This document shows positions 1 to 9,061 of a stretch of 64,000 nucleotides of DNA, one piece after another. The stretch comes from an uncultured Hyphomicrobiales bacterium (GTDB lineage: Bacteria > Pseudomonadota > Alphaproteobacteria > Rhizobiales > Xanthobacteraceae). The translations under genes were made by a program, and so were the position numbers. Positions within the stretch are counted from its first letter, which is position 1, and the number at the start of each line of letters is the position of its first letter. Under the pieces are notes generated by a model. That model saw only the letters and a program-made list of their open reading frames with translations, was not told the DNA's origin and searched no databases. The stretch is from contig CAIMEA010000181.1 of NCBI GenBank assembly GCA_903839845.1, positions 55,490 to 119,489 of the forward strand, written 5' to 3'.

Positions 1-380
1 TGACAACATAACTTTCTTCATAGGACCCTGCCCCTTTTTCTTCGGTTCGATCGACTTTCAGCCGATACTAAAAAAGCTCGACACCTTTGCGTACTAACCT
101 TCCCAAACACCGGCTTGGCTGCGACCGACCCATATGCAACAGGGCGTGCATTACCGGATAATTTACATCCTGTGGGGCCTTTCCCAGCAAGGCGAAAACA
201 TCAGCAATTGCTGCCTTTTTGGGCGATTCAGGGAATTATACGAAGAAACTGTCACAGTGTTGCGCGGATATCACATTTTTAGGCTGAGAAGCGGTAGCAA
301 AATGCCGTCAATTACCGGCCCTGGGGATGAATCGCGGTTCCCGTCGTCCGTTTCGGTAACCATGTTCCGGCCCCGGAACG
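1..380. other. Intergenic stretch, no supported gene
   Basis: This first stretch is less GC-rich than the rest of the window and has stops in most frames. The one longer reading frame (134-430, plus) has no family resemblance, no convincing ribosome binding site, and runs into the terminator of the neighbouring gene. It may hold the regulatory region or tail of a gene lying to the left, which cannot be judged from here. Confidence 0.5.
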
Positions 381-420
381 CAAAAAGGACCGGGCTGCGG
401 GAAAGGCAAGCCGGTCCTTT
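381..420 (-). terminator. Rho-independent terminator of the reductase-like gene
   Basis: A 10-bp inverted repeat (aaaggaccgg at 384-393 and ccggtccttt at 411-420) is followed, on the minus strand, by a run of five T (plus-strand A at 382-386). It lies about 55 bp downstream of the minus-strand stop at 475. Confidence 0.75.
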
Positions 421-474
421 GCACATTTGACGATTCGCGATCGGCGCTGGCGGCCTGTCGGGTTTCGCGACCGC

Positions 475-1542
475 TTAGGCGGCGGCCTTCTTGCGGTTGG
501 CCTCAAGACGGGCATCGACCAGCGCGACCTGGGCATCGATGGCCGCGTTGCTGAGGCCTTTTTGCCGGGCGATCAACTGCACCAGCTTGTCGGCGCGTTC
601 GATATATTGCGCGCCGTTCTGCAACGCGCGCGCCGCCGAGGCCGGACGCGACAGGCTTTGCGCCGCGGCGGCGTATTTCTCGAACGGCACCAGATCGGCC
701 GGATTGGCGCCGAGCTTGACGCAGAGATCGAACACGAAATTGTACACCGACTTCGATTCCTCGATGTTGCTGTGGACGGCTTCCTGAGCGGTGCGCATGC
801 CGTCCTTGGTGATGCAGCGGTAGTTGCCGGCGAGCAGCATCGACCACTTGGCCAGCGGCACGAACAGCGAATCATAGACGCGCAGCTTCACCGGCAGTTC
901 GATCTTGCCTTCCGGCACGTCGAAACGGACCGCCTCGATGTCGGCTTCCAGATGACGCAGAATTTGCGTGTACGAGTCGTTGTCGAACTTGGCGACCTTG
1001 AAGTTGGTCGGCAGTGTGACCAGGAGTTCGTTCGCCTTGCCGTCGGGCGGGCGAATCGCCTGCGGGTCGGGGCTGCACAAGGTCAGCAGGCCGGGATCGA
1101 AACTGTCCCACACGGTCGGGTCGGTATAGGCCGGCTTGAGCGCTTCGTAATCGAGGCCGGGGATGCGCTTCACATAAGGCAGCGGCGGCATGTTCATGAT
1201 CGACATGCACGGCACCTTGGATTTGGCGACCGCGTCGAGCAGTTCGCGCACGCCGGGCGAGCGGTACTGCGGCTCCTGCATGGCCAGCGCGACCAGGTCG
1301 TAATCCTTCGGATTGACGCCTGCGGCCCCGCCGGCGGTGACCTTGCCAGGCAGCTTCTGCGAATCGAGCAGCACCGGCTCGGCGCGGCCGCGCACCGGCA
1401 GCTTCACCTTGAAGCCCTCGGCATTGATCAGATCAGCCTCCGCCGGCAAACAGACGTGGTGAATCTTGTGGCCACCGAACAGCATTTTCGACGCCAGCAG
1501 CGACCCGTAGGCCGCGCCCAGGACCAGGATGTTATAAGGCAT
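475..1542 (-). CDS. Ketopantoate reductase-like NAD(P)-binding protein
   Basis: 355 residues. The N-terminus reads ILVLGAAYGSLLAS, a Rossmann-type strand and glycine-rich turn, followed by a segment resembling the ketopantoate reductase/6-phosphogluconate dehydrogenase fold. The C-terminal two thirds are mostly helical and not obviously a known catalytic domain. The in-frame ATG at 1542 is chosen over the upstream one at 1566 because GAGGGAG lies about 8 bases before it. The gene is monocistronic with its own terminator at 381-420. The substrate cannot be deduced; assignment to the PanE/ApbA superfamily is by resemblance only. Confidence 0.6.
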   Translation of the reverse strand: MPYNILVLGAAYGSLLASKMLFGGHKIHHVCLPAEADLINAEGFKVKLPVRGRAEPVLLDSQKLPGKVTAGGAAGVNPKDYDLVALAMQEPQYRSPGVRELLDAVAKSKVPCMSIMNMPPLPYVKRIPGLDYEALKPAYTDPTVWDSFDPGLLTLCSPDPQAIRPPDGKANELLVTLPTNFKVAKFDNDSYTQILRHLEADIEAVRFDVPEGKIELPVKLRVYDSLFVPLAKWSMLLAGNYRCITKDGMRTAQEAVHSNIEESKSVYNFVFDLCVKLGANPADLVPFEKYAAAAQSLSRPASAARALQNGAQYIERADKLVQLIARQKGLSNAAIDAQVALVDARLEANRKKAAA

Positions 1543-1679
1543 GGTGAAGTGCTCCCTCTCGCTCAACGTGCGAGTTCTTGTGACTCTGCGGCCAGCGGCG
1601 ACCGACTTGCGGCCATGGTAGGCGGGCCGACCTAGCGATGCAATCGGCCCTGGACACGGCGCCGTCCCGGCGGCTTGCG

Positions 1680-2378
1680 CTACTGCGGCAAACGAAAAAC
1701 GGCGATGCTATCGAGATGCCCGATATGGTCGTTGCGCGCCAAATGGCGAACGTCGGCCAGTTCGGCGCGGCCGCGCAGCCGCGCGCGATAGTTCCTGATC
1801 CAGTAGGTCGTATCGGGGTAGTAGTCGGGACGGTCGGTCGCGGCCTCGCTCCACGGCTCGCACAGAACCAGCCACCGGCGGGTGACGCGAATGATTTCGG
1901 CGAGGCTGGCGTCGATTGCCTCGGGTCCGATACAGACCAAGGTCACGCTTGTCAGGCCGATGTCGAAACTCTTATCGCTGAATGGCAAATCATCCGCCGC
2001 GGCCAGTTCAAGCTCCGGCATCAACCCGGCGGCCGCCAATCGTTGCCGCGCCTCGGCAAGTACGCCGGGCGACAAATCGGTTCCAGCGAGCCGCTCAAAG
2101 CCGCGCAATTGCGCGATTGACCACAAGTTTGGGCCGACGTGACATCCAACCTCAAGCAGGGAGTTTCCGTCGAGCGCAGCAACCGTCTCGGCGATGGTAC
2201 GCCGCGCGGCCGCGTGCCGGGACTGCCAGTAGAATTCGTACAGGCCGGGGTTCGCCTGATCGCGCGTCTGCCACCAATGTCTGGTGGCGCCACTATCAAA
2301 TCGCGGCATCCGCGCCTGCTGAACGTAGCGGGTCAGCCGCCGTCCAATGATGCGCTTAACGACGGCCTTCAGAGACAT
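1680..2378 (-). CDS. Class I SAM-dependent methyltransferase
   Basis: About 232 residues. After a basic N-terminus (roughly residues 1-60) comes motif I, LLEVGCHVGPN, then the acidic strand-end GTDLSPG and later AADDLPFSDKSFD, together the classical S-adenosylmethionine-binding Rossmann pattern of Methyltransf_11/25 proteins. The C-terminus (YYPDTTYWIRNY onwards) is specific to this protein and its substrate is unknown. The frame opens with TTG at 2405, but ATG at 2378 is the likelier start. It is a stand-alone gene between the reductase-like gene and the lysine-rich gene, all on the same strand. Confidence 0.7.
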   Translation of the reverse strand: MSLKAVVKRIIGRRLTRYVQQARMPRFDSGATRHWWQTRDQANPGLYEFYWQSRHAAARRTIAETVAALDGNSLLEVGCHVGPNLWSIAQLRGFERLAGTDLSPGVLAEARQRLAAAGLMPELELAAADDLPFSDKSFDIGLTSVTLVCIGPEAIDASLAEIIRVTRRWLVLCEPWSEAATDRPDYYPDTTYWIRNYRARLRGRAELADVRHLARNDHIGHLDSIAVFRLPQ

Positions 2379-2525
2379 CGGAAATCCGCTGACCGGATCG
2401 AACAAGAAAAACCATACGACACGCCGGCGATGGTGTGCCGGCTGGAGATGGACTCGGCAAAAAGGCGGCTGCGCGCGTTGGTCCCGCGGCAGCCGCCCCT
2501 TTGAGTCAAGCGATGCGTCTCGGTC

Positions 2526-2786
2526 CTAGTTCTCGGTTTTGCCGCCGCCAAACAGGCTGGAGAAACTCGGCATCACCGAACCGGAACCGGCCGGCGGTGG
2601 GACCGGGGCGGCCGCCGGCTTCGGCGCCGGCTTTTTCGCGGACTTCTTTTTCGCCTTGGCGGGCGCGGCCTTCTTCTTGGCCGGCTTCGCTTTCGCCTTT
2701 TTGGTTTTCTTCAGCGCCTTCTTTTTCGCAGGCGCTGCCTTTTTCGCTTTCTTGGATTTAGTTGCCTTCTTACGCTTCTTCGCCAT
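2526..2786 (-). CDS. Lysine/alanine-rich basic protein, histone H1-like
   Basis: 86 residues, beginning MAKKRKKATKSKK and consisting for about 60 residues of irregular PAKKKA/KKAKA repeats, then a Pro/Ala linker and a short tail ending SLFGGGKTEN. Such lysine-rich low-complexity tails resemble histone H1-like or AlgP-like nucleoid proteins, so nucleic-acid binding is likely but inferred from composition alone. The start is fixed by GGGAGGTC just upstream. It follows the glycolate oxidase operon on the same strand with about 126 bp between, so read-through is possible. Confidence 0.7.
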   Translation of the reverse strand: MAKKRKKATKSKKAKKAAPAKKKALKKTKKAKAKPAKKKAAPAKAKKKSAKKPAPKPAAAPVPPPAGSGSVMPSFSSLFGGGKTEN

Positions 2787-2912
2787 GATCGACCTCCCGA
2801 TCGGTTCAGAAAAAATTCTAGCCCCTCGAAGTCTCGGCCACGCGCCGCGACCTTCCGTCCTTTGCACGCCACCAACTCACCACTGACGGCCTCGCAGCCG
2901 CAGCTTGCCGCC

Positions 2913-4232
2913 TCAGCCGGCGCGGCCTTCACCCTCTCGGGCGAGCTGCTCCGGTATCGGACCGCCCGTGGCCCAGTCGAGCAATTCGACCGTATGGACC
3001 ACCGGAATGGCAGAACCGGATGCGATCTGAGTCATGCAGCCGATATTGCCGGCCGCGATCACATCCGGCTTCAGCCGTTCGATGTTGGCAACCTTGCGGT
3101 CCCGCAGCCGGCTCGCGAGATCCGGCTGAAGAATGTTGTACGTGCCCGCCGAGCCGCAACACAAATGGCCTTCCGCGACATCTTTGACGACAAAGCCCAA
3201 CTTGGAAAGCAAATCTTTCGGCGCATGCACTATCTTCTGTCCGTGTTGCAGCGAACAGGCCGCGTGATAGGCGACGGTCAGCCCCGGTGGCGTAGCGCCG
3301 GGTTGCATGGGGAGCGTGACGAGATACTCGGTCACGTCCCTGGCCAGCGCGGATACGCGCGCAGCCTTGACGGCATAGGCCGTATCGTTCCGAAACATGA
3401 AGCCATAGTCCTTCACCGTCGTGCCGCAGCCGGAAACAGTGACGAGAATTGCATCGAGGGCGCCACGTTCCGCTTCCGCGGTCCAGGCATCGATCAGGCT
3501 TTTCGCCTGCGCCAGCGCCTGTTCCTCGCGCCCCATATGATGCACCAGCGAGCCGCAACAGGCGTCGCCGGCGGCGATGGTCACCTCGATGCCGTGGCGG
3601 TTGAGCAGGCGAATCGTCGCCTCGTTGGTCGAGGGCCGCAGCACCGGCCCGATGCAGCCGGACAAGAGCGCCACCCGGCCGCGCTTCTCGCCCGTCGCCG
3701 GAAATACCTTGCCGGTGAAATCGCCCGCCGCCGGCAGCCGGCCCGGCGTCAGCCGCAGCATCGCCGCCAAACGTTTTAAACCGAGCGCCCGCAAGGCCGG
3801 CGCGAACGGCTTGCCGAGCCAGCCGCCGACCGCCGCCAGCCGGAACAGCGCCGGGTTCGGCAGCACCCGCGCCAGCAGGCCGCGAATCAGGCGCTCACTC
3901 AGCGGGCGCTTGTAGGTCTGCTCGATATGGTCGCGGGCGTGATCGACCAGATGCATGTAGTTCACGCCGGACGGACAGGTCGTCATGCAGGACAGGCACG
4001 ACAGGCAGCGGTCGATATGTTTGACCACCTCCTGGGTCGCCGGCCGCCCCTGCTCGAGCATCTCCTTGATGAGATAGATGCGGCCGCGCGGACTATCGAG
4101 TTCGTCGCCGAGCAGCACATAGGTCGGACAGGTCGCGGTGCAGAAGCCGCAGTGTACGCAGGCGCGCAGGATTTTTTCCGACTCCGCGGTCTGCGGGTCC
4201 ATCAACTGGGCGAGGGAAAATGTGGTTTGCAT
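2913..4232 (-). CDS. glcF: Glycolate oxidase iron-sulfur subunit GlcF
   Basis: 439 residues, the third gene of glcDEF. Two 4Fe-4S motifs are visible: Cys25/28/31/35 (CVHCGFCTATCP) and Cys76/79/82/86 (CLSCLSCMTTCP). Two cysteine-rich CCG-type domains follow (CCGSLVHHMG and CCGSAGTYNI). This is the electron-transfer subunit of membrane-associated glycolate dehydrogenase, which oxidises glycolate to glyoxylate and passes electrons to the quinone pool. It starts 4 bp after the glcE stop, consistent with translational coupling. Confidence 0.95.
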   Translation of the reverse strand: MQTTFSLAQLMDPQTAESEKILRACVHCGFCTATCPTYVLLGDELDSPRGRIYLIKEMLEQGRPATQEVVKHIDRCLSCLSCMTTCPSGVNYMHLVDHARDHIEQTYKRPLSERLIRGLLARVLPNPALFRLAAVGGWLGKPFAPALRALGLKRLAAMLRLTPGRLPAAGDFTGKVFPATGEKRGRVALLSGCIGPVLRPSTNEATIRLLNRHGIEVTIAAGDACCGSLVHHMGREEQALAQAKSLIDAWTAEAERGALDAILVTVSGCGTTVKDYGFMFRNDTAYAVKAARVSALARDVTEYLVTLPMQPGATPPGLTVAYHAACSLQHGQKIVHAPKDLLSKLGFVVKDVAEGHLCCGSAGTYNILQPDLASRLRDRKVANIERLKPDVIAAGNIGCMTQIASGSAIPVVHTVELLDWATGGPIPEQLAREGEGRAG

Positions 4233-4236
4233 GGCG

Positions 4237-5445
4237 CTATACCCCCGCCCACATGCGGCCGGGATTGAGCAGGCCTTTGGGATCGAAACCGTCTTTGACG
4301 CGCTTGCTCAATGCCGCGAGTCCGGCGCTTTGCGGCTCGAACACCGCGACCGAGGCGCGCAGAGCGGCCGGTGCGCGAATCAATGTGGCGTGGCCGCCGA
4401 GGTCGCCCACCGCGCGGCGGATCGAGCCGGCATCGGGCTCGTCGGCGAAAGGCATCGCCACCCAGATCAGCCCGCCGCCCCAGTCGTAGAACATCTGCGC
4501 TGCCGGGGTGATCGCAGCGGCGACCTCAAAGCCTTTGCCGGGCGCGGTCGAGATGCGCCATAGCGGCCGCTCCTGCGACACCGCGAAAGGCTTGACCTGA
4601 CGCACGCTGCGCCAGAGCGCCTTGGAGTTGGCGTCGTCGAGCAGCGCGACCGGCCCGAACGGCTTCATCAAAGCGGCCAATGTTTCCTTGCGATGCGCCA
4701 CCGACGGCGCGACGCCCTCCAGACGCAGTACCGTGGCTGCTTCGGGCCTCGGCAGGCCGTCGAAATAGGACGCAACGTGATCGGGCAGATGCGCCGCCGC
4801 CGACACGTCGCAGGACGAACCCATCGCCGCCGACATCGCGGCACAGGCGCGTTCGTCGTCGAGGCCTTCGACAACGACCGTCGCCTCGGTTTCCGGCTTG
4901 GGCAGGACCTTGATTGTAATGTCGGTCATGGCCGCCAACGTGCCCCAGGAACCGGCCAGTACCTTGCACATGTCATAGCCGGTGACGTTCTTGACCACGC
5001 GGCCGCCCGACTTGATGGTTTCGCCGCGGCCGGTCACCGCGGTAACGCCGAGGAAGTGGTCGCGCGCCGCGCCGGCCTTGAGGCGGCGCGGGCCGGACAG
5101 ATTGGTGGCGATGGCGCCACCGAGCGTATCCTGACCCGCTGTGTTGCCGAGCAGCGGCCCGAAATCCATCGGTTCGAAGTCGAGCTGCTGATTATTCTTA
5201 TCGAGCAGTGCCTCGATATCGGCGAGCGGCGTGCCGGCTTTCGCCGACAGCACCAGTTCGGCCGGCTCATACAAGGTCACGCCGGAAAGCCCCGACAGAT
5301 CGAGGGTGATGTCGGTCTGGCAAGGCCGGCCGAGCGCCCGCTTCGAGCCATGGCCGAGCAGTTCCAGCGTCTTGTCGTTGCCGAGCGCCCATTTGACGGC
5401 GTCCTCGACTTCCTTGGCGTCCCGCGGTTTGAGAATGTCGGTCAT
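4237..5445 (-). CDS. glcE: Glycolate oxidase FAD-binding subunit GlcE
   Basis: 402 residues. The N-terminal half is a FAD_binding_4 (PCMH-type) domain with LELLGHGSKRALGRP near the start and LGNTAGQDTLGGAIATNLSG further on. The C-terminus ends FDPKGLLNPGRMWAG, the tail typical of GlcE. It lies between glcD (47 bp upstream) and glcF (4 bp downstream) on the same strand. In the known complex GlcD, GlcE and GlcF are all required for glycolate dehydrogenase activity. Confidence 0.95.
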   Translation of the reverse strand: MTDILKPRDAKEVEDAVKWALGNDKTLELLGHGSKRALGRPCQTDITLDLSGLSGVTLYEPAELVLSAKAGTPLADIEALLDKNNQQLDFEPMDFGPLLGNTAGQDTLGGAIATNLSGPRRLKAGAARDHFLGVTAVTGRGETIKSGGRVVKNVTGYDMCKVLAGSWGTLAAMTDITIKVLPKPETEATVVVEGLDDERACAAMSAAMGSSCDVSAAAHLPDHVASYFDGLPRPEAATVLRLEGVAPSVAHRKETLAALMKPFGPVALLDDANSKALWRSVRQVKPFAVSQERPLWRISTAPGKGFEVAAAITPAAQMFYDWGGGLIWVAMPFADEPDAGSIRRAVGDLGGHATLIRAPAALRASVAVFEPQSAGLAALSKRVKDGFDPKGLLNPGRMWAGV

Positions 5446-5492
5446 GGGCAGGGCTTAACTCGAAAACACAAAAAACGAAAACGCATGACGCC

Positions 5493-6986
5493 CTAAAACC
5501 TCGGAATATCCGGGAACGGCAGCTTGCCGCCGGAGATGTGCATGCGGCCCAGTTCGGCGCAGCGGTGCAGCACCGGAAACACCTTGCCGGGATTGAGCAG
5601 GCCCTTGGCGTCGAAGGCGCATTTGACGCGCTGCTGCGCGGCAAGATCGATTTCGGAGAACATCACCGGCATCAGATCGCGCTTCTCGACGCCGACGCCA
5701 TGTTCGCCGGTCAGCACGCCGCCGACCTCGACGCAGAGCCGTAAGATGTCCGAGCCGAAGCTTTCGGCGCGGTCGAGTTCGCCGGGTTTGTTCGAGTCAT
5801 ACAGGATGAGCGGGTGCAGATTGCCGTCGCCGGCATGAAACACGTTGGCGACCGAGAGACCGTATTTGACCGACAACTCCTTCATGCGCTTGAGCACCAG
5901 TGGCAACTGCGCGCGCGGAATGGTGCCGTCCATGCAATAATAATCCGGCGAAATGCGGCCGACCGCCGGGAACGCCGCCTTGCGTCCGGCCCAAAACAGC
6001 AGCCGCTCCTGTTCGGAATTAGAGACTTTCACCGATACGGCGCGGCAATCGCGTGCGATCTTCTCGACGCGTGCGATCAGATAATCGACTTCCGTCCCCG
6101 GTCCGTCCAGTTCGACGATCAGCAGGGCCTCGACGTCGAGTGGATAGCCGGCATGCACGAAGGCCTCGGCGGCTTTGATTGCCGGACCATCCATCATCTC
6201 CATGCCGCCGGGGATGATGCCGGAGCCGATGATGGTGGAGACGCATTCGCCGGCGTCTTCCGACGAAGGAAATCCGACCAGCACCGCGCGCGCGGTTTCC
6301 GGCTTCTTCAACAGCCGCACCGTCACTTCGGTGACGACGCCGAGCAGGCCTTCCGAGCCGATAATCAGGCCGAGCAGATCGTAGCCTTCCGAGTCGAGAT
6401 GTTTGCCGCCGATGCGCAGCACCTCGCCGGTGATCAGCACGATCTCGCAGCCGAGCACGTTATTGGTGGTCATGCCGTATTTCAGGCAATGCACGCCACC
6501 GGAATTTTCCGCCACATTGCCGCCGATGGTACAGGCGATCTGCGACGACGGATCGGGCGCGTAATAAAAGCCGGCATGCGCCACCGCGGTCGACACCGCG
6601 AGATTGGTGACGCCCGGTTCGACCACCGCGACCCGGTTGTCGAAATCGATGTTCTTGATCTTGTTGAACTTGGCCATGCCGAGCAGCACGCCATCGGCGA
6701 GCGGCAGCGCGCCGCCGGACAGCGACGTACCCGCCCCGCGCGGCACCACCTTGATACCTTCGGCGTGGCAATAGGCCAGCACCAGGCTGACCTGCTCGGT
6801 GGTTTCCGGCAGCACCACTACCATCGGCAGTTGATGATAGGCGGTCAGGCCGTCGGTCTCGAACGGCTTCATTTCTCGTTCCGAGGCGATAACGCCTTCG
6901 CCCGGCACCATGGTGCGCAGCGCCTTGACGATCTGCGCGCGCCTAGCGAGCACTGCGCCATCTGGCTCCGGCATACGAACTGACAT
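5493..6986 (-). CDS. glcD: Glycolate oxidase catalytic FAD subunit GlcD
   Basis: 497 residues, first gene of the glcDEF operon. The PCMH-type FAD domain contains VVPRGAGTSLSGGALP and TIGGNVAENSGG. The C-terminal FAD-oxidase domain contains VFHAGDGNLHP and GEHGVGVEKR, the segments carrying the conserved histidines of the D-lactate/glycolate oxidase family. Ends with the KGLLNPGKVFP motif. Oxidises glycolate (and possibly D-lactate) to the 2-oxo acid. No GlcC-type regulator lies next to the operon. A second in-frame Met at residue 5 could be the true start. Confidence 0.95.
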   Translation of the reverse strand: MSVRMPEPDGAVLARRAQIVKALRTMVPGEGVIASEREMKPFETDGLTAYHQLPMVVVLPETTEQVSLVLAYCHAEGIKVVPRGAGTSLSGGALPLADGVLLGMAKFNKIKNIDFDNRVAVVEPGVTNLAVSTAVAHAGFYYAPDPSSQIACTIGGNVAENSGGVHCLKYGMTTNNVLGCEIVLITGEVLRIGGKHLDSEGYDLLGLIIGSEGLLGVVTEVTVRLLKKPETARAVLVGFPSSEDAGECVSTIIGSGIIPGGMEMMDGPAIKAAEAFVHAGYPLDVEALLIVELDGPGTEVDYLIARVEKIARDCRAVSVKVSNSEQERLLFWAGRKAAFPAVGRISPDYYCMDGTIPRAQLPLVLKRMKELSVKYGLSVANVFHAGDGNLHPLILYDSNKPGELDRAESFGSDILRLCVEVGGVLTGEHGVGVEKRDLMPVMFSEIDLAAQQRVKCAFDAKGLLNPGKVFPVLHRCAELGRMHISGGKLPFPDIPRF

Positions 6987-7136
6987 CTTATGGACTCCCG
7001 GCCGTTGTCTTATGCGACGATACCAGCCATTTCATGGTTGACACAGCCGGCCGCCGGAAGCATTCACAATTTGGAATGTTGTGGCACTGACCGGCCAAAG
7101 GCGGCAGGATAACCGGATTGAAGAGGGAGTGACGTG

Positions 7137-7523
7137 ATGAAATTTACTTTCCTTGTCGCGGCGGCGATTGTGGCCGTGACCGCGCCAACCGTACAGGCCC
7201 AGGACGTCGCCGCCGGCGAGCAGTCGTTCAAGAAATGCCTGCCCTGCCACGCTATCGGCATCGACGCCAAGAACAAGGTCGGTCCGGTGCTCAACGGTCT
7301 CGACGGCCGCCATTCCGGCAGCGTCGCCGACTACAGCTATTCCGATGCCAACAAGAATTCCGGCATCACCTGGAACGAGGCCGAATTCCTCGACTACATC
7401 AAGGACCCGCGCGCCAAGGTCAAAGGCACCAAGATGATCTTCCCCGGCATCAAGAACGAGACCGAGGCCAAGAGCCTGTGGGCCTACCTCAAGCAGTTCG
7501 GCGCCGACGGCAAGCCGAAGTAG
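7137..7523 (+). CDS. Periplasmic class I cytochrome c (c2-like)
   Basis: 128 residues. Residues 1-22 form a Sec signal peptide ending TVQAQ. The haem-attachment site is Cys34-Leu-Pro-Cys37-His38, and the likely methionine ligand lies in GTKMIFPGIKN near the C-terminus, as in cytochrome c2/c550 proteins. It would be a soluble periplasmic electron carrier. A GTG at 7134 is immediately in front of the ATG, and AGAGGGAG at 7121-7128 could serve either; the ATG at 7137 is preferred. Neighbours do not reveal a dedicated redox partner. Confidence 0.88.
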   Translation: MKFTFLVAAAIVAVTAPTVQAQDVAAGEQSFKKCLPCHAIGIDAKNKVGPVLNGLDGRHSGSVADYSYSDANKNSGITWNEAEFLDYIKDPRAKVKGTKMIFPGIKNETEAKSLWAYLKQFGADGKPK

Positions 7524-7535
7524 CGGGCACGCTCT

Positions 7536-7555
7536 CGCGCCGGCAAACCGGCGCG
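7536..7555 (+). terminator. GC-rich hairpin after the cytochrome c gene
   Basis: Perfect 8-bp stem (cgcgccgg / ccggcgcg) with a CAAA loop, 12 bp after the stop codon. Only a short T-rich tract follows, so it may be a weak or factor-dependent terminator. Confidence 0.45.
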
Positions 7556-7563
7556 GCAGACAT

Positions 7564-7577
7564 TTGACTTCTGTCAA
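7564..7577 (+). promoter_or_regulatory. FNR/FixK-type box before the universal stress gene
   Basis: TTGACTTCTGTCAA matches the TTGA-N6-TCAA core of FNR/FixK/Anr operators. Its centre is about 78 bp before the ATG at 7649. Universal stress genes are well-known members of oxygen-limitation regulons, so activation under low oxygen is a reasonable inference. Confidence 0.6.
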
Positions 7578-7648
7578 CGCCAAGGCAGGCGCGGCCGGGC
7601 AATGTCCGCTCAACCGGGCGCGCCCGGCCCATCAGGAGGAATGCTGTT

Positions 7649-8476
7649 ATGATCAAGGATATTGTCGTCAGTCTGGGTCTGGGCGCGCGCGATCCCGCCG
7701 GCGAATTCGCCATTTCGATCGCCGATACCTATGCCGCGCATGTCACCGGTCTCGCCTTTTCCTACGAGCCCATTATTCCCGGCGCGGTGATGGGCGGCAT
7801 TCCGCCCGAATTCATTGAGTCGCAGCGCGTCGAATCCGACAAGAAGGCACGCGCCGCGGTCGCCCGCTTCGAGGCCGCCGCCAAGCGCGCCGGCGTGTCG
7901 GCCGAGACCCTCGTTCAGAGCGCCAGCGTGTCCGGCGCCGCCGACCGCCTGGCGCATATCGCGCGCCGTTTTGATCTGGTCGTCGTCGGTCAGGCCGATC
8001 GCGACGATGGCTTGCCCGATGAAGTGCTCGACGAGGCCGCTCTGTTCGAATCCGGCCGTCCGGTGATTTTCGTGCCGTTCATCCAGAAGGCCGGCCTGAA
8101 GCTCGACCGTGTCATGGTCTGCTGGGACGGTAGCCGCGCCGCCACCCGCGCCGTCGCCGACAGCCTGCCGCTGTTGAAGAAGGCCGGACTGGTCGAAATC
8201 GTCATCGTCGCCAGCAAGCCGGGCAAAGGCGACGAAATCGCCGGCGCCGATCTCGGCCAGCATCTGGCCCGACACGGCCTCAAGGTCGACGTCAAGCGCA
8301 TCACCTCGACCGAGATCGACGTGCCGTCGACCATCCTGTCCTATGCCGCCGATTCATCGGCCGACATGATCGTGATGGGCGGCTACGGCCATTCGCGCCT
8401 GCGCGAGTTCATCCTCGGCGGCGTCACCCGCAGCATTCTCGAGACCATGACCGTGCCGGTCCTGATGTCGCATTGA
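7649..8476 (+). CDS. Universal stress protein (UspA family)
   Basis: 275 residues, two UspA-like halves. The C-terminal half ends with MGGYGHSRLREFILGGVTRS, which fits the G-2x-G-9x-G(S/T) nucleotide-binding signature of ATP-binding Usp proteins; the N-terminal half (IKDIVVSLGL...) lacks the intact motif. Likely a cytoplasmic stress/energy-limitation protein. AGGAGG lies just ahead of the start codon. The FNR/FixK-type box at 7564-7577 suggests low-oxygen induction. It is followed 48 bp later by an acetyltransferase gene on the same strand, possibly in the same transcript. Confidence 0.9.
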   Translation: MIKDIVVSLGLGARDPAGEFAISIADTYAAHVTGLAFSYEPIIPGAVMGGIPPEFIESQRVESDKKARAAVARFEAAAKRAGVSAETLVQSASVSGAADRLAHIARRFDLVVVGQADRDDGLPDEVLDEAALFESGRPVIFVPFIQKAGLKLDRVMVCWDGSRAATRAVADSLPLLKKAGLVEIVIVASKPGKGDEIAGADLGQHLARHGLKVDVKRITSTEIDVPSTILSYAADSSADMIVMGGYGHSRLREFILGGVTRSILETMTVPVLMSH

Positions 8477-8524
8477 CGGCATCGCCGTCCCGCGCGAGCC
8501 TTGCGCCAACGCGGGACGGACACG

Positions 8525-9055
8525 ATGCTTGAGCGCCACGTCACTCTGCGGACCGGCGAAAAGGTCCTGATCCGTCCGCTCGAAGTCGCGGACGCCGCGC
8601 TCTATCCGGATTTCCTCAGCGACGTCACGCCGGAGGATTTGCGGCTGCGCTTCTTCGCCGCCATGCGCGAAGTCTCGCCCGAACTGATCGACAAGCTCAT
8701 TCATTATGACCCGGCGGTGGCGATGGCCTTCATCGCCATCGACGAACAGACCGGGAAGATGCTCGGTGTCGTTCGCCTGCACGATGACAACAGCGGCGAG
8801 AACGGCGAGTTCGCGATTCTGACTCGGACAAAACTCAAGGGCCATGGCCTCGGCTGGCTGATGATGAAGCACATGATCGCCTACGCCAAGGACAAGGGCC
8901 TGACGACGGTGCGCGGCCAGGTGCTCGGCGAGAATACGACGATGCTGCAAATGTGCGCGGAATTGGGCTTTCACTCGACCGACGATCCGGACGAGCGCGG
9001 CGTCAAGCTGGTCGAGTTGCCGCTGAGCGAAGTGCCGGCGGAAGCAATTATTTAA
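8525..9055 (+). CDS. GNAT family N-acetyltransferase
   Basis: 176 residues. The GNAT acetyl-CoA-binding segment is visible as LKGHGLGWLMMKHMIAYA (the R/Q-x-x-G-x-G/A region), with ENTTMLQMCAELGF as the later motif B. The opening (RPLEVADAALYPDFLSDV) and the phrase DLRLRFF resemble the acetyltransferase domain of Pat-type protein lysine acetyltransferases that act on acyl-CoA synthetases, here as a stand-alone domain without the CoA-ligase-like part. The substrate is therefore suggested but not established. The ATG at 8525 is preferred to the upstream in-frame start at 8501. Proximity to the Usp gene suggests joint stress or metabolic control. Confidence 0.85.
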   Translation: MLERHVTLRTGEKVLIRPLEVADAALYPDFLSDVTPEDLRLRFFAAMREVSPELIDKLIHYDPAVAMAFIAIDEQTGKMLGVVRLHDDNSGENGEFAILTRTKLKGHGLGWLMMKHMIAYAKDKGLTTVRGQVLGENTTMLQMCAELGFHSTDDPDERGVKLVELPLSEVPAEAII

Positions 9056-9061
9056 CGCGAT

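Noticed and set aside
427..1635. 402-codon plus-strand frame opposite the reductase-like gene
   Set aside because: It mirrors the codon pattern of the minus-strand gene, starts inside that gene's terminator region and has no ribosome binding site.
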